Shown here in pieces: positions 32,792 to 41,626 of a DNA stretch of 64,000 nucleotides. The stretch covers positions 224,439-288,438 of the forward strand of contig NZ_LMEY01000027.1 of assembly GCF_001426665.1 (NCBI RefSeq), written 5' to 3'. Every line of letters begins with the position of its first letter. Positions within the stretch are counted from its first letter, which is position 1. Both the position numbers and the translations under genes were made by a program. Under the pieces are notes generated by a model. The model worked only from the letters and a program-made list of their open reading frames with translations, ran no database searches and had not been told where the DNA came from. This DNA comes from Rhizobium sp. Root1334 (GTDB lineage: Bacteria > Pseudomonadota > Alphaproteobacteria > Rhizobiales > Rhizobiaceae).

Positions 32792-34654
32792 ATGCATCAT
32801 TTCTTCGACTTCCAGACATCGTCGCGCATCGCGCTCGCCGCCTCGTCCAGCGGCGCACAGGCTGCCGAACTCGGTGACCTGCCCTCCTGGAAGCTGGAAG
32901 ATCTCTACCCCTCGGCAACGTCGGCCGAATATCTTGGCGACCTCGAGAAGGCCGACACGTTGTCCAAGGCATTCGAGACCAAATGGAAGGGCAAGCTGGC
33001 CAATGCCGCAACGCTTTCCGGTGACGGCGGCATCGGCACTGCCGTGCGCGAATATGAAGTGCTGGAAGATCTGATGGGCAAGATCGGTTCCTTTGCCGGA
33101 CTTACCTATTTCTCCGACACATCCAATCCGGCCAATGGCAAGCTGTATGGCGATGCCCAGGCCAAGCTCACCGACATGGCAAGCCATCTTCTGTTTTTTG
33201 CGCTGGAACTCAACCGGATCGACGACGCCGTCATCGACGCCGCGCTGGAGAACGATAAGCTGGCCGCCCACTACAAGCCCTGGATTGTCGATCTGCGCAT
33301 GGACAAGCCCTATCAGCTCGACGACAAGATCGAGCAGCTGTTCCTTGAAAAGTCGATGACCGGTGCCAGCGCCTTCAACCGCCTGTTCGACGAAACCATG
33401 GCGTCACTGACCTTCGAGGTCGATGGCGAGACGCTGCCGCTCGAAGTGACGCTCAGCATGCTGCAGGAAGCCGATCCGGAGATCCGCAAGAAGGCGGCGG
33501 CAGCGCTTGCCAAGACCTTCAAGGACAATATCCGCACCTTCACGCTGATCACCAATACGCTCGCCAAGGACAAGGAAATCTCCGATCGCTGGCGCGGCTT
33601 TACCGATATCGCCGATAGCCGTCATCTGGCCAATCGCGTTGAACGCGACGTGGTCGATGCGCTCGCCGCCGCCGTTAAGGATGCCTATCCGCGTCTGTCG
33701 CACCGCTATTATGCGATGAAGGCAAAATGGCTCGGCATGGAACAGATGGAATTCTGGGACCGCAACGCGCCGCTGCCGGAAGCGCCGACGACGCTGATTC
33801 CCTGGAGCGAAGCCAAGGAGACCGTGCTGTCGGCCTATGGTGGCTTCGAGCCGGAAATGGCCGATATCGCCCGCCGCTTCTTCGATGGCGGCTGGATCGA
33901 CGCGCCGGTTCGCCCCGGCAAGGCGCCGGGCGCCTTCGCCCACCCGACCGTGCCTTCGGCACATCCCTATGTGCTGGTCAACTATATGGGCAAGCCGCGC
34001 GATGTGATGACGCTCGCCCACGAGCTTGGCCATGGCGTGCATCAGGTTCTGGCCGGCGGCCAAGGCGCGCTGATGGCCTCGACACCGCTGACGCTGGCAG
34101 AAACCGCCTCCGTCTTCGGCGAGATGCTGACCTTCCGCGCCCTGCTCGACAAGACCAAGGACAAGCGCGAACGCAAGGCCATGCTTGCCCAGAAGGTCGA
34201 GGACATGATCAACACGGTCGTGCGCCAGATCGCCTTCTATGAATTTGAGCGCAAGGTTCACACCGCCCGCAAGAACGGCGAGTTGACCGCCGACGATATC
34301 GGCCAGCTTTGGCTGTCGATACAGGAGGAAAGCCTCGGCCCGGCCATCCGCATTTCAGAAGGCTACGAGACCTATTGGGCCTATATCCCCCACTTCATTC
34401 ATTCGCCGTTCTACGTTTACGCCTATGCCTTCGGCGATTGCCTGGTGAACTCGCTCTACGCCGTCTACCAGAAGGCCGAAACCGGCTTCCAGCAGAAATA
34501 TTTCGAACTTCTGAAGGCCGGTGGCACCAAGCATCACTCCGAGCTTCTCGCTCCGTTCGGGCTGGACGCCACCGATCCGTCGTTCTGGGCACAGGGCCTG
34601 TCGATGCTGGAAGGGCTGATCGATGAGCTTGAGGCGCTTGATAGGCAGGCATAA
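32792..34654 (+). CDS. pepF: M3-family oligoendopeptidase F (PepF)
   Basis: The protein has 620 residues, the normal family length. The zinc site is HELGHGVHQ, with the further glutamate in TLAETASVFGE. The N-terminal region starting near GDLPSWKLEDLYPS is typical of PepF. It cleaves short peptides in the cytosol. The start has only a weak ribosome binding site, AAAGAG. It is transcribed away from the NtrC-type regulator, with 204 bp between them. Confidence 0.93.
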   Translation: MHHFFDFQTSSRIALAASSSGAQAAELGDLPSWKLEDLYPSATSAEYLGDLEKADTLSKAFETKWKGKLANAATLSGDGGIGTAVREYEVLEDLMGKIGSFAGLTYFSDTSNPANGKLYGDAQAKLTDMASHLLFFALELNRIDDAVIDAALENDKLAAHYKPWIVDLRMDKPYQLDDKIEQLFLEKSMTGASAFNRLFDETMASLTFEVDGETLPLEVTLSMLQEADPEIRKKAAAALAKTFKDNIRTFTLITNTLAKDKEISDRWRGFTDIADSRHLANRVERDVVDALAAAVKDAYPRLSHRYYAMKAKWLGMEQMEFWDRNAPLPEAPTTLIPWSEAKETVLSAYGGFEPEMADIARRFFDGGWIDAPVRPGKAPGAFAHPTVPSAHPYVLVNYMGKPRDVMTLAHELGHGVHQVLAGGQGALMASTPLTLAETASVFGEMLTFRALLDKTKDKRERKAMLAQKVEDMINTVVRQIAFYEFERKVHTARKNGELTADDIGQLWLSIQEESLGPAIRISEGYETYWAYIPHFIHSPFYVYAYAFGDCLVNSLYAVYQKAETGFQQKYFELLKAGGTKHHSELLAPFGLDATDPSFWAQGLSMLEGLIDELEALDRQA

Positions 34655-34698
34655 TTCTTGAGCGGGAACTGGCGATGACAGGGTGCTTTGCGGATGCC

Positions 34699-34826
34699 GG
34701 CGTGGATCCTCGGGTCAAGCCCGAGGATGACGTTCCGTGCGCTTGGCTGATTGGAACCATGTTGCCGGAACTCCATAGGCACCCCCATTCTCCGTCATCC
34801 TCGGGCTTGACCCGAGGATCCACGCC
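34699..34826. repeat. Perfect 34-bp inverted repeat, rhizobial intergenic palindrome
   Basis: The 34 bp at 34699-34732 are repeated exactly in inverted orientation at 34793-34826, separated by 60 bp. Each arm is itself partly palindromic (CCTCGGG...CCCGAGG). This kind of sequence recurs between genes in many rhizobial genomes. Transcribed, it would form a very stable stem between pepF and pabB. Confidence 0.9.
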
Positions 34827-34835
34827 GACACAAGC

Positions 34836-36002
34836 GTGAGCAGCATGACCGGCACCGGCCCCTATGTCCTTTTCCGGGACGACAGCGAAGACAGGACGAC
34901 TGTCTTTGCCGAGCCCTCACGCGTCATCACCGCCCATACGAAGGCGGAGTTCTGGCGCGGACTGAAGGACATGGAGGCCGCCCACAAGGCCGGAAAGTGG
35001 TTGGCCGGTTTCATGAGTTATGAAGCGGGCCACCTGTTCGAACAGAAGCTTGCCCCCTTCGCCGAAGAAAACCGCCGTACGCCGCTGATGTCGTTCGGGG
35101 TGTTCGACGGTCCGGCGGAAGGGCATACGCTGGCGGAGCCTAGGCGCCGCGTCGAAAACGAGCCGTTCATCACCGAGCCGCGCGCCAGCTGGAATTTCGA
35201 GACCTACAAGCAGCGCTTCGACCGGCTGCACCAGCATTTGCGCCAGGGTGATTGTTACCAAGCGAACCTGACCATGCGGATTGATGCCCGCTGGAACGGC
35301 GATCCACTTTCCGCCTTCTGGTCGCTAATCGAGCGGCAGCCGGTCAAGTATGGCGCACTGGTTTCGCTCGGCGGCCCGATGCTTCTGTCGCGCTCGCCCG
35401 AACTGTTCTTCCGGGTCGACAAGGACGGCTGGATCGAGACGCATCCGATGAAGGGCACGGCCCGGCGCGGCGCGACGCCTGCAGAAGACGAAGCCCTGAT
35501 CCGCGAAATGCGGGAGGACCCAAAGTCCCAGGCCGAAAACCGCATGATCGTCGATCTCCTGCGCAACGACATTTCCCGCATCGCCGAGGTCGGCACGCTC
35601 AATGTGCCGAAGCTGTTCGATATCGAGACCTATCCGACCGTGCACCAGATGGTCAGCCATGTGCGGGCAAAACTTTTGCCGGATATCGGCATCACCGAAA
35701 TATTTGAAGCACTTTTTCCGTGCGGCTCAATCACCGGTGCGCCCAAAATGCGGGCAATGGAAATTCTGCACGATCTGGAAGACGGGCCGCGCGATGCTTA
35801 TTGCGGCTCGATCGGCTTCATCGCTCCGGATGGCACGATGCGCTTCAACGTCGCCATCCGCACGTTGTCGCTGTTTCCGGACGGCGAGGCCATCTTCAAT
35901 GTCGGCGGCGGCATCGTCTTCGATTCCACCGCCGAGGCCGAATATGAGGAATGCCTGCTCAAAGCCCGCTTTGCCGTCGGCGATACATGGATTGACCGAT
36001 GA
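34836..36002 (+). CDS. pabB: Aminodeoxychorismate synthase component I
   Basis: The protein is 388 residues from the GTG at 34836, or 385 from the ATG at 34845; neither has a strong ribosome binding site. It has the chorismate-binding core with QANLTMR, HPMKGTARRG, ENRMIVDLLRND, CGSITGAPK and GGGIVFDSTAEAEYEE. It converts chorismate to aminodeoxychorismate with a glutamine amidotransferase subunit encoded elsewhere, for p-aminobenzoate and folate synthesis. The stop overlaps the next gene by four bases. Confidence 0.92.
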   Translation: MSSMTGTGPYVLFRDDSEDRTTVFAEPSRVITAHTKAEFWRGLKDMEAAHKAGKWLAGFMSYEAGHLFEQKLAPFAEENRRTPLMSFGVFDGPAEGHTLAEPRRRVENEPFITEPRASWNFETYKQRFDRLHQHLRQGDCYQANLTMRIDARWNGDPLSAFWSLIERQPVKYGALVSLGGPMLLSRSPELFFRVDKDGWIETHPMKGTARRGATPAEDEALIREMREDPKSQAENRMIVDLLRNDISRIAEVGTLNVPKLFDIETYPTVHQMVSHVRAKLLPDIGITEIFEALFPCGSITGAPKMRAMEILHDLEDGPRDAYCGSIGFIAPDGTMRFNVAIRTLSLFPDGEAIFNVGGGIVFDSTAEAEYEECLLKARFAVGDTWIDR

Positions 36003-36628
36003 GCGATTTCTCGCTGATCGAAACCATGCGATGGGAGCCCGGCACCGGCATCGTCCGCCTGCGGCTGCATCTCGCCCGGCTGAAACGATCGGCGGGACGG
36101 CTGGGGTTTGCGGGGGCGGAGCAGGCAGCAGAGAAGCTGGCCGACATGCAGGGCGAAAACCTACCCCTCCGCGTCCGCCTGACGCTCAGTCCCGTCGGCG
36201 AGATTGCCGTCACCACCGCACCGTTCTCCCCGTTGCCCGAGGACACCATCTGGCGTGTCGCAATCGCTTCAACCCAACTCGATTCAACCAACACACTGCT
36301 GCGCCACAAGACCACCCGCCGGGAGATCTACGAAGCTGCGCGCGCCGAATATCCGGCGGCAGACGCGGACGAGGTCCTGTTGCTCAATGAAAAGGGCGAA
36401 CCCTGCGAAGGAACCATCACCTCGATCTTTCTCGATGACGGCACCGGCATCCTGAAAACACCACCAATCTCCTGCGGCCTGCTGGCGGGCGTGCTGCGAA
36501 CCGAGCTCATTTGCGCACGCCGCGCCCGCATCCAGCGCCTGACACTGGCCGACCTGCAAACCGGCACGCTTTACATGGGCAACTCGCTGCGCGGACTGAT
36601 CCGTGCAGAACTCCAGCCGGAAAACTGA
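35999..36628 (+). CDS. Class IV aminotransferase-like protein, probable aminodeoxychorismate lyase
   Basis: This 209-residue protein is coupled to pabB by an ATGA overlap. Blocks ETMRW, LLRHKTTRREIYE, DEVLLLNEKGEPCEGTIT (glutamate of the family) and MGNSLRGLI fit the fold type IV PLP family. Paired with pabB, it should release pyruvate from aminodeoxychorismate to give p-aminobenzoate. It is shorter than E. coli PabC (269 residues), as is common for the pabB-linked rhizobial form. Confidence 0.85.
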   Translation: MSDFSLIETMRWEPGTGIVRLRLHLARLKRSAGRLGFAGAEQAAEKLADMQGENLPLRVRLTLSPVGEIAVTTAPFSPLPEDTIWRVAIASTQLDSTNTLLRHKTTRREIYEAARAEYPAADADEVLLLNEKGEPCEGTITSIFLDDGTGILKTPPISCGLLAGVLRTELICARRARIQRLTLADLQTGTLYMGNSLRGLIRAELQPEN

Positions 36629-36634
36629 CGCTAT

Positions 36635-37543
36635 TCAGCGGGCGCCGACCGCCATCCGGTCACGGCCGGAATGCTTGGCATCGTAAAGGGCCGCATCGGC
36701 ACGCGAATAGATTTCCTTTGCCGTCTCGCCCCGCTGCAGGGCGGCAATGCCGGCTGAGCAGGTGTAGGAAAACAAGGGAACCGACAGCAGCGGGCGGGCC
36801 GTGCGCACCGTTTCCAGCACCCGGGCGACGATCCACTCCCCTTCGGCCAGAGTCGTTTCCGGAAAGATCAGCATGAATTCCTCGCCGCCGATGCGCCCGA
36901 AGCAATCGTGCCGCCGGACGATCGGGTGAACCCGCCGGGCAAAGTCCAGAAGGATCTCGTCACCGGTCTGGTGGCCATAGAGATCATTGATGCCCTTGAA
37001 GAAATCGATATCGAGAATGGAAATGCAACCGCTGACGGGACCATGCTGCGGTTGGCTGCAGATCATCGCCTCCAGCTGCGTCATCATGTAACGGCGGTTG
37101 GAGATACCGGTCAGCTCGTCGGTTTGCGACGCCTTGAGCGCGAGGTCACGATCCTGCCGCAGGGTCCGTTCGTCGGCACGCAGATGCGTGATGTCATTGG
37201 CGATGCACAACATCCAGCCGCTGCGATTGACCGTCTCGGTCATCCAGAGCCAGCGGCCGTCGACCAGATCAGTCTCGAACGCCCTGAATGGCACCTTGCC
37301 GCGCCGCGACTGCGCGGAAACGACCCAGGCCTCGAAATCCGGCACGCTGATCACAGTGCCGAGACCAAGCGCATGATTGCGCCGCATCAGGTCCGGCCAG
37401 AGCGGGGTTTCCGTCTCATCCAGCGCAAAAGCTGAACGAAAAGCCCGGTTGGCATAACGCAGGCGATCCTGTTGATCGTAGAGCCCGATGAAGACCGCAG
37501 TATCATCCCGCAACGACGCCAGTCTCGCCTGTAAGTCATCCAT
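36635..37543 (-). CDS. PAS-GGDEF diguanylate cyclase
   Basis: This 302-residue soluble protein has a PAS sensor domain (about 1-120, with DQQDRLRYANRAFRSAF and an LCIANDITHLRADERTL linker). The GGDEF domain follows (about 135-302) with DELTGISNRR and the active-site loop RIGGEEFML. The GGEEF motif is intact, so it should make cyclic di-GMP. There is no clear RxxD inhibitory site. It converges with the pab operon and is monocistronic. Confidence 0.93.
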   Translation of the reverse strand: MDDLQARLASLRDDTAVFIGLYDQQDRLRYANRAFRSAFALDETETPLWPDLMRRNHALGLGTVISVPDFEAWVVSAQSRRGKVPFRAFETDLVDGRWLWMTETVNRSGWMLCIANDITHLRADERTLRQDRDLALKASQTDELTGISNRRYMMTQLEAMICSQPQHGPVSGCISILDIDFFKGINDLYGHQTGDEILLDFARRVHPIVRRHDCFGRIGGEEFMLIFPETTLAEGEWIVARVLETVRTARPLLSVPLFSYTCSAGIAALQRGETAKEIYSRADAALYDAKHSGRDRMAVGAR

Positions 37544-37767
37544 CGCACTGATTCCGTTTCACCGCAGACACGGCGCCAACCATATCGTTCACCATGTCAA
37601 ATTAATGCGGAATGTAAGACTTCCCCCTATGGGCAATCCTCATGCTTAACAAAACCTTTCCACATGTAGCAAAGCGAAACAATCCTTGCGCTGCAACCGG
37701 TAGCGCCGTTCCTCGATGAAAGACGGCCATTTCGAGGAACCCCGGAGGCTTCCTGACCCGAAACGCA

Positions 37768-37802
37768 AAAGGCCCTGCCGGTCGACAACCGGCAGGGCCT
37801 TT
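37768..37802 (-). terminator. Terminator after hpd
   Basis: AAAGGCCCTGCCGGT (37768-37782) and its exact inverted copy (37788-37802) form a 15-bp stem around CGACA, just beyond the hpd stop. A/T runs on both sides allow action in either direction. Confidence 0.88.
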
Positions 37803-37819
37803 GATGGAGAAATGCCTGT

Positions 37820-38935
37820 TTACTCGGCGGCCGCCGCCGGCTTCAGCACACCGCGACGGATCTGGTCGGCCTCGATCGATTCGAACAGGGCACGGAAATT
37901 ACCCTCGCCAAAGCCTTCGTCGCCCTTGCGCTGGATGAACTCGAAGAAGATCGGCCCAATCACGGTTTTCGAGAAGATCTGCAGCAGGATACGCGTCATG
38001 CCACCATCGACCACGCCCTCGCCGTCGATCAGAATGCCATGCTTCTTCATTTTTTCGATCGGCTCGTCATGGCCGTTCACGCGGGCATGCGACAGGTCGT
38101 AATAGGTTTCCGGCGGCCCCGGCATGAATTTCAGGTCGTTGGCGGCCAACTTATCGGTTGCCTCGTAGATGCCGTCGGTTCCAACGGCGATGTGCTGGAT
38201 GCCCTCGCCCTTGTACTTGCGCAGATATTCCTCGATCTGGCTGGTATCGTCCTTGGACTCGTTCAGCGGAATGCGGATCTTGCCGCAGGCCGAGGTAATC
38301 GCCCGGCTCGTCAGGCCGGTGATGCGGCCATCGATGTTGAAGAAGTGAATCTGCTTGAAACCGAACAGTTCGCGGTAGAAATCCCACCACGTGTCCATGT
38401 TGCCGCGATAGACATTGTGGGTGAGGTGATCGAGATAATAGAAGCCGACGCCTGCTGGCTTTGGATTGCGTTCGCCGAGCCATTCGAATTCGGCCTCATA
38501 GGGCGAGCCTTTTTGGCCATAGGTATCGATGAAATAGAGCAGTGAGCCACCGATACCGACGATGGCCGGTACGTCCAATGCCTTGTCGGTGCCTTCATAG
38601 GGCGTCGCGCCTTTTGAGACGGCATGAGCGAACGCGTGTTTTGCATCCGAAACGCGCCAGGCCATGGACGGCGCACAGGGGCCGTGATCCTCGACGAAGC
38701 GCATGGCGTGGCTGCCGGGCTCGGCATTCAGAATGTAGTTGATGTCGCCCTGACGCCAGACGCTGATATCCTTGGAGCGATGCTTGGCAACGCAGGAATA
38801 ACCCATGCGGGTGAAGAGTTCGCGCAGCTTTTCAGGCTCAGGATGGGCGAATTCAACGAACTCAAAACCATCGGTTCCGGCCGGGTTTTCAACAGTAATG
38901 CCGGTCGGCGCGGTATCATGCGGGAAGGGGCCCAT
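37820..38935 (-). CDS. hpd: 4-hydroxyphenylpyruvate dioxygenase
   Basis: This 371-residue protein of the extradiol/HPPD fold starts behind AAAGGAG. The iron ligands are in YYLDHLTHNV, GIQHIAVGT and PIFFEFIQRKG, and the C-terminal GFGEGNFRALFESIE block is typical. It converts 4-hydroxyphenylpyruvate to homogentisate in tyrosine breakdown. The Lrp-type gene reads away from it, and the homogentisate genes hmgA, fah and maiA follow within 5 kb. Confidence 0.96.
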   Translation of the reverse strand: MGPFPHDTAPTGITVENPAGTDGFEFVEFAHPEPEKLRELFTRMGYSCVAKHRSKDISVWRQGDINYILNAEPGSHAMRFVEDHGPCAPSMAWRVSDAKHAFAHAVSKGATPYEGTDKALDVPAIVGIGGSLLYFIDTYGQKGSPYEAEFEWLGERNPKPAGVGFYYLDHLTHNVYRGNMDTWWDFYRELFGFKQIHFFNIDGRITGLTSRAITSACGKIRIPLNESKDDTSQIEEYLRKYKGEGIQHIAVGTDGIYEATDKLAANDLKFMPGPPETYYDLSHARVNGHDEPIEKMKKHGILIDGEGVVDGGMTRILLQIFSKTVIGPIFFEFIQRKGDEGFGEGNFRALFESIEADQIRRGVLKPAAAAE

Positions 38936-39064
38936 CGTTCTCTCCTTTGAACGTCAGAATTTGGGGCCATGATGACGGAAACTCCGCGCATTGTGCTTGC
39001 ATTCTTGCACGATTTGGCAAAATCTACGCACGGATCATGCGTAACTTGGTGAATTGACGCACAG

Positions 39065-39544
39065 ATGGAACAGCTGGACGGATATGACCTTAAAATCCTC
39101 TCCGAATTGCAGGGCGATGGCCGCCTGACCAACAACGAACTGTCGGAACGGATCGCCCTGTCGCCGTCGCAATGTTCGAGGCGGCGGGCAAGACTTGAGG
39201 CGGAAGGCTTCATCCAGACCTACCGCGCAGTACTCGATCGCGGCCGGCTGGGGCTTGACCTGTTGATCGTCATCGCCGTGACGCTCGCTACCCACAATCG
39301 CGACAATGCCAAGCGTTTTGCTGCGCTGATTGCCGACCTGCCGGAAGTGCTGGAATGCTACGCGCTGACCGGCGAAATGGACTATCACCTGAAAGTTGTC
39401 ACACCTGATCTGGCCGGGCTTGCCCATTTCGTCAATGACGTGCTTCTGCCACATGACAGCGTGCAGCACGTCAAGACATCGATCGTCCTCGCCACGCTGA
39501 AGGACTTTGAAGGGCTACCGGTGCGCCAGCGCGGCAGGTCTTAG
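39065..39544 (+). CDS. Lrp/AsnC-family regulator, probably of hpd
   Basis: This 159-residue protein has the AsnC-type helix-turn-helix at residues 4-60 (LDGYDLKILSELQGDGRLTN, then LSPSQCSRRRARLEAEG). The ligand-binding RAM domain follows (LDLLIVIAVTL; CYALTGEMDYHLKVVTPDLAG). It is divergent from hpd, with 129 bp between the starts. Regulators of this type respond to amino acids, so tyrosine-dependent control of hpd is likely. Its stop overlaps the end of the convergent marR-type gene by four bases. Confidence 0.9.
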   Translation: MEQLDGYDLKILSELQGDGRLTNNELSERIALSPSQCSRRRARLEAEGFIQTYRAVLDRGRLGLDLLIVIAVTLATHNRDNAKRFAALIADLPEVLECYALTGEMDYHLKVVTPDLAGLAHFVNDVLLPHDSVQHVKTSIVLATLKDFEGLPVRQRGRS

Positions 39545-39996
39545 CGCGGCCGTTTCGCCATCGCCTTTTCGACGGCGGTCAGCCCCGACGAAAGTGCCTG
39601 CAAACCCTCCTGCCCTACCAGTTCGGACAATTCCAGCGAATAGTCGCGCGCCAACCGCGTCAGGTCTTGGTACGCTTTTGCCCCGGCGGTTGTCAGCTCG
39701 AGATGCTCGGCACGGCGGTCATCTTCATCCCGTGTCCGCTTCAGCCAGCGGCGCTCCTCCAGCGCAAACACGGCACGGCTCACCTTGGTCTTATGCATGG
39801 TCGAATGAGTACCAACCTCCGTCGCCGTCATCCGGCCTGAGCTGCCCAACGCCGCAAGTGTGCGCCATTCCGGCCGCGTCATCCCATATTCCGCCTTGTA
39901 GGCGGCGGCAAAGCGCAGGGCGATGAATTCCGCCGCGCGATTGAGCCGGAACGGCAGAAATTGATCGAGATCGAAATCGCCTTGCCCGTCGCTCAT
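39541..39996 (-). CDS. MarR-family regulator, probable repressor of hmgA
   Basis: The start is placed at the ATG at 39996 (151 residues), since the 60 upstream codons read through the operator region. The winged helix includes YGMTRPEWRTLAALGSSGRMTATEVG, and the wing has TRDEDDRRAEHLELTTAG. It is divergent from hmgA, with a perfect inverted repeat between the two starts. In Pseudomonas the homogentisate genes are controlled by an unrelated IclR-type HmgR, while MarR-type control is common in rhizobia. Homogentisate as the ligand is inferred. Confidence 0.87.
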   Translation of the reverse strand: MSDGQGDFDLDQFLPFRLNRAAEFIALRFAAAYKAEYGMTRPEWRTLAALGSSGRMTATEVGTHSTMHKTKVSRAVFALEERRWLKRTRDEDDRRAEHLELTTAGAKAYQDLTRLARDYSLELSELVGQEGLQALSSGLTAVEKAMAKRPR

Positions 39997-40006
39997 GACG
40001 TCCTTG

Positions 40007-40041
40007 ATGGTTACAAAATAGACAGTTACATTTGTAACCAT
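40007..40041. promoter_or_regulatory. MarR operator between marR-type gene and hmgA
   Basis: ATGGTTACAAA (40007-40017) and TTTGTAACCAT (40031-40041) are exact 11-bp inverted arms. A further GTTACA (40025-40030) lies in the spacer and makes an overlapping palindrome GTTACATTTGTAAC. The site lies just upstream of both divergent genes, as expected for autoregulation and control of hmgA. Confidence 0.8.
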
Positions 40042-40062
40042 TGAATGAAGGAGGAACAAGCC

Positions 40063-41418
40063 ATGCTGGAAAAAAACCGGACGGCCACTGTTGATACACT
40101 CGCCAACAGCCCGCAATATATGCCCGGCTTCGGCAACGACTTCGAGACCGAGTCCCTCCCCGGCGCCCTTCCGCAAGGGCAGAACAGCCCGCAGAAATGC
40201 AATTACGGTCTTTATGCCGAGCAGCTGTCAGGCTCACCCTTCACCGCGCCACGCGGCACCAATGAGCGCTCCTGGCTTTATCGCATCCGCCCGAGCGTGC
40301 ACCATACCCGCCGCTTTTCCAATGCCAGCTACCCCTTCTGGAAATCGGCGCCGTGCCTTGACGATCACTCGCTGCCACTCGGCCAGCTCCGCTGGAACCC
40401 GATCCCGGAACCGGCTGAAAAGCTCAACTTCCTCTCCGGCATCCGCACCATGACGGCCGCCGGCGACGTCATGACCCAGGTCGGCATGGCGGCCCATGCC
40501 TATGTCTTCAACGATGACATGACCGACGACTATTTCTTCAATGCCGATGGCGAACTGCTGGTCGTTCCGCAACTCGGCACCATCCGCGTCTTCACCGAAA
40601 TGGGCATCATGGACGTGGAGCCCTCGGAAATCTGCCTGATCCCGCGCGGCATGATGTTCAAGGTCTCGCGGCTCGGCGAAGGCTCCACATGGCGCGGTTA
40701 TATCTGCGAGAATTATGGCGCCAAGTTCACCCTGCCGGATCGCGGCCCGATCGGCGCCAACTGCCTTGCCAATCCGCGCGATTTCAAAACGCCCGTGGCA
40801 GCCTACGAGGACAAGGAAACACCCTGCCGCGTACATGTAAAATGGTGCGGCAAATTTTATGTCACCGACATCGGCCATTCCCCGCTCGATGTCGTCGCCT
40901 GGCACGGCAATTACGCACCGTTCAAATACGATCTACGCACCTTCTCGCCTGTCGGCGCCATCCTGTTCGACCACCCGGACCCATCGATCTTCACGGTGCT
41001 GACCGCGCCGACCGAAGAAGCCGGCACCGCCAATGTCGATTTTGTCATCTTCCCACCGCGCTGGCTGGTGGCCGAACACACATTCCGCCCGCCGTGGTAC
41101 CACCGCAATATCATGAGCGAATTCATGGGCCTGATCCACGGCCAATACGACGCCAAGGAAGAAGGCTTCGTGCCCGGCGGCATGAGCCTGCACAATATGA
41201 TGCTGCCACACGGGCCGGATGCGCCAGGTTTCGAGAAAGCCTCCAACACCGAACTCAAGCCGGTCAAGCTCGATCATACGATGGCCTTCATGTTCGAGAC
41301 CCGCTACCCGCAGCAACTCACACGCTACGCTGCCGAACTCGAAACATTGCAGGACAATTATCTCGAATGCTGGGACGGGCTGGAGCGCAAGTTCGATGGC
41401 ACGCCGGGGATCAAGTAA
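40063..41418 (+). CDS. hmgA: Homogentisate 1,2-dioxygenase
   Basis: The start is the ATG at 40063, six bases after AAGGAGG, giving 451 residues, the usual length. The N terminus contains [19 protein letters not shown]. Iron-binding and active-site blocks include [14 protein letters not shown] and HGPD near residue 390. The enzyme opens the ring of homogentisate to maleylacetoacetate. It is regulated by the MarR-type operator just upstream and followed, after a palindromic repeat, by fah and maiA. Confidence 0.97.
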   Translation: MLEKNRTATVDTLANSPQYMPGFGNDFETESLPGALPQGQNSPQKCNYGLYAEQLSGSPFTAPRGTNERSWLYRIRPSVHHTRRFSNASYPFWKSAPCLDDHSLPLGQLRWNPIPEPAEKLNFLSGIRTMTAAGDVMTQVGMAAHAYVFNDDMTDDYFFNADGELLVVPQLGTIRVFTEMGIMDVEPSEICLIPRGMMFKVSRLGEGSTWRGYICENYGAKFTLPDRGPIGANCLANPRDFKTPVAAYEDKETPCRVHVKWCGKFYVTDIGHSPLDVVAWHGNYAPFKYDLRTFSPVGAILFDHPDPSIFTVLTAPTEEAGTANVDFVIFPPRWLVAEHTFRPPWYHRNIMSEFMGLIHGQYDAKEEGFVPGGMSLHNMMLPHGPDAPGFEKASNTELKPVKLDHTMAFMFETRYPQQLTRYAAELETLQDNYLECWDGLERKFDGTPGIK

Positions 41419-41452
41419 GGTGGAAACAGTTGCCCGACCTGCAATGATCCTC

Positions 41453-41568
41453 GCCCCTCATCCGCCCTGTCGGGCACCTTCTCCCCGTCGAGACGGAGAG
41501 AAGGACCAAGCGGCAAACTCTGTAATCCCCTCTCCCCGCCTGCGGGGAGAGGGCTAGGGTGAGGGGCA
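41453..41568. repeat. Rhizobial intergenic palindromic repeat (RIME-like)
   Basis: This 116-bp stretch begins GCCCCTCATCCGCC and ends AGGGTGAGGGGC. Its right part has a perfect 11-bp stem CCCTCTCCCCG/CGGGGAGAGGG (41528-41553). Such mosaics, described as RIME elements in rhizobia, recur in intergenic DNA. It separates hmgA from fah and could form a stable stem in their shared mRNA. Confidence 0.75.
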
Positions 41569-41626
41569 ACCCCGCAAAGACATCCGTCGGCCGTGTACTG
41601 TAGAACAAACAACGAAAGCCAAAACC

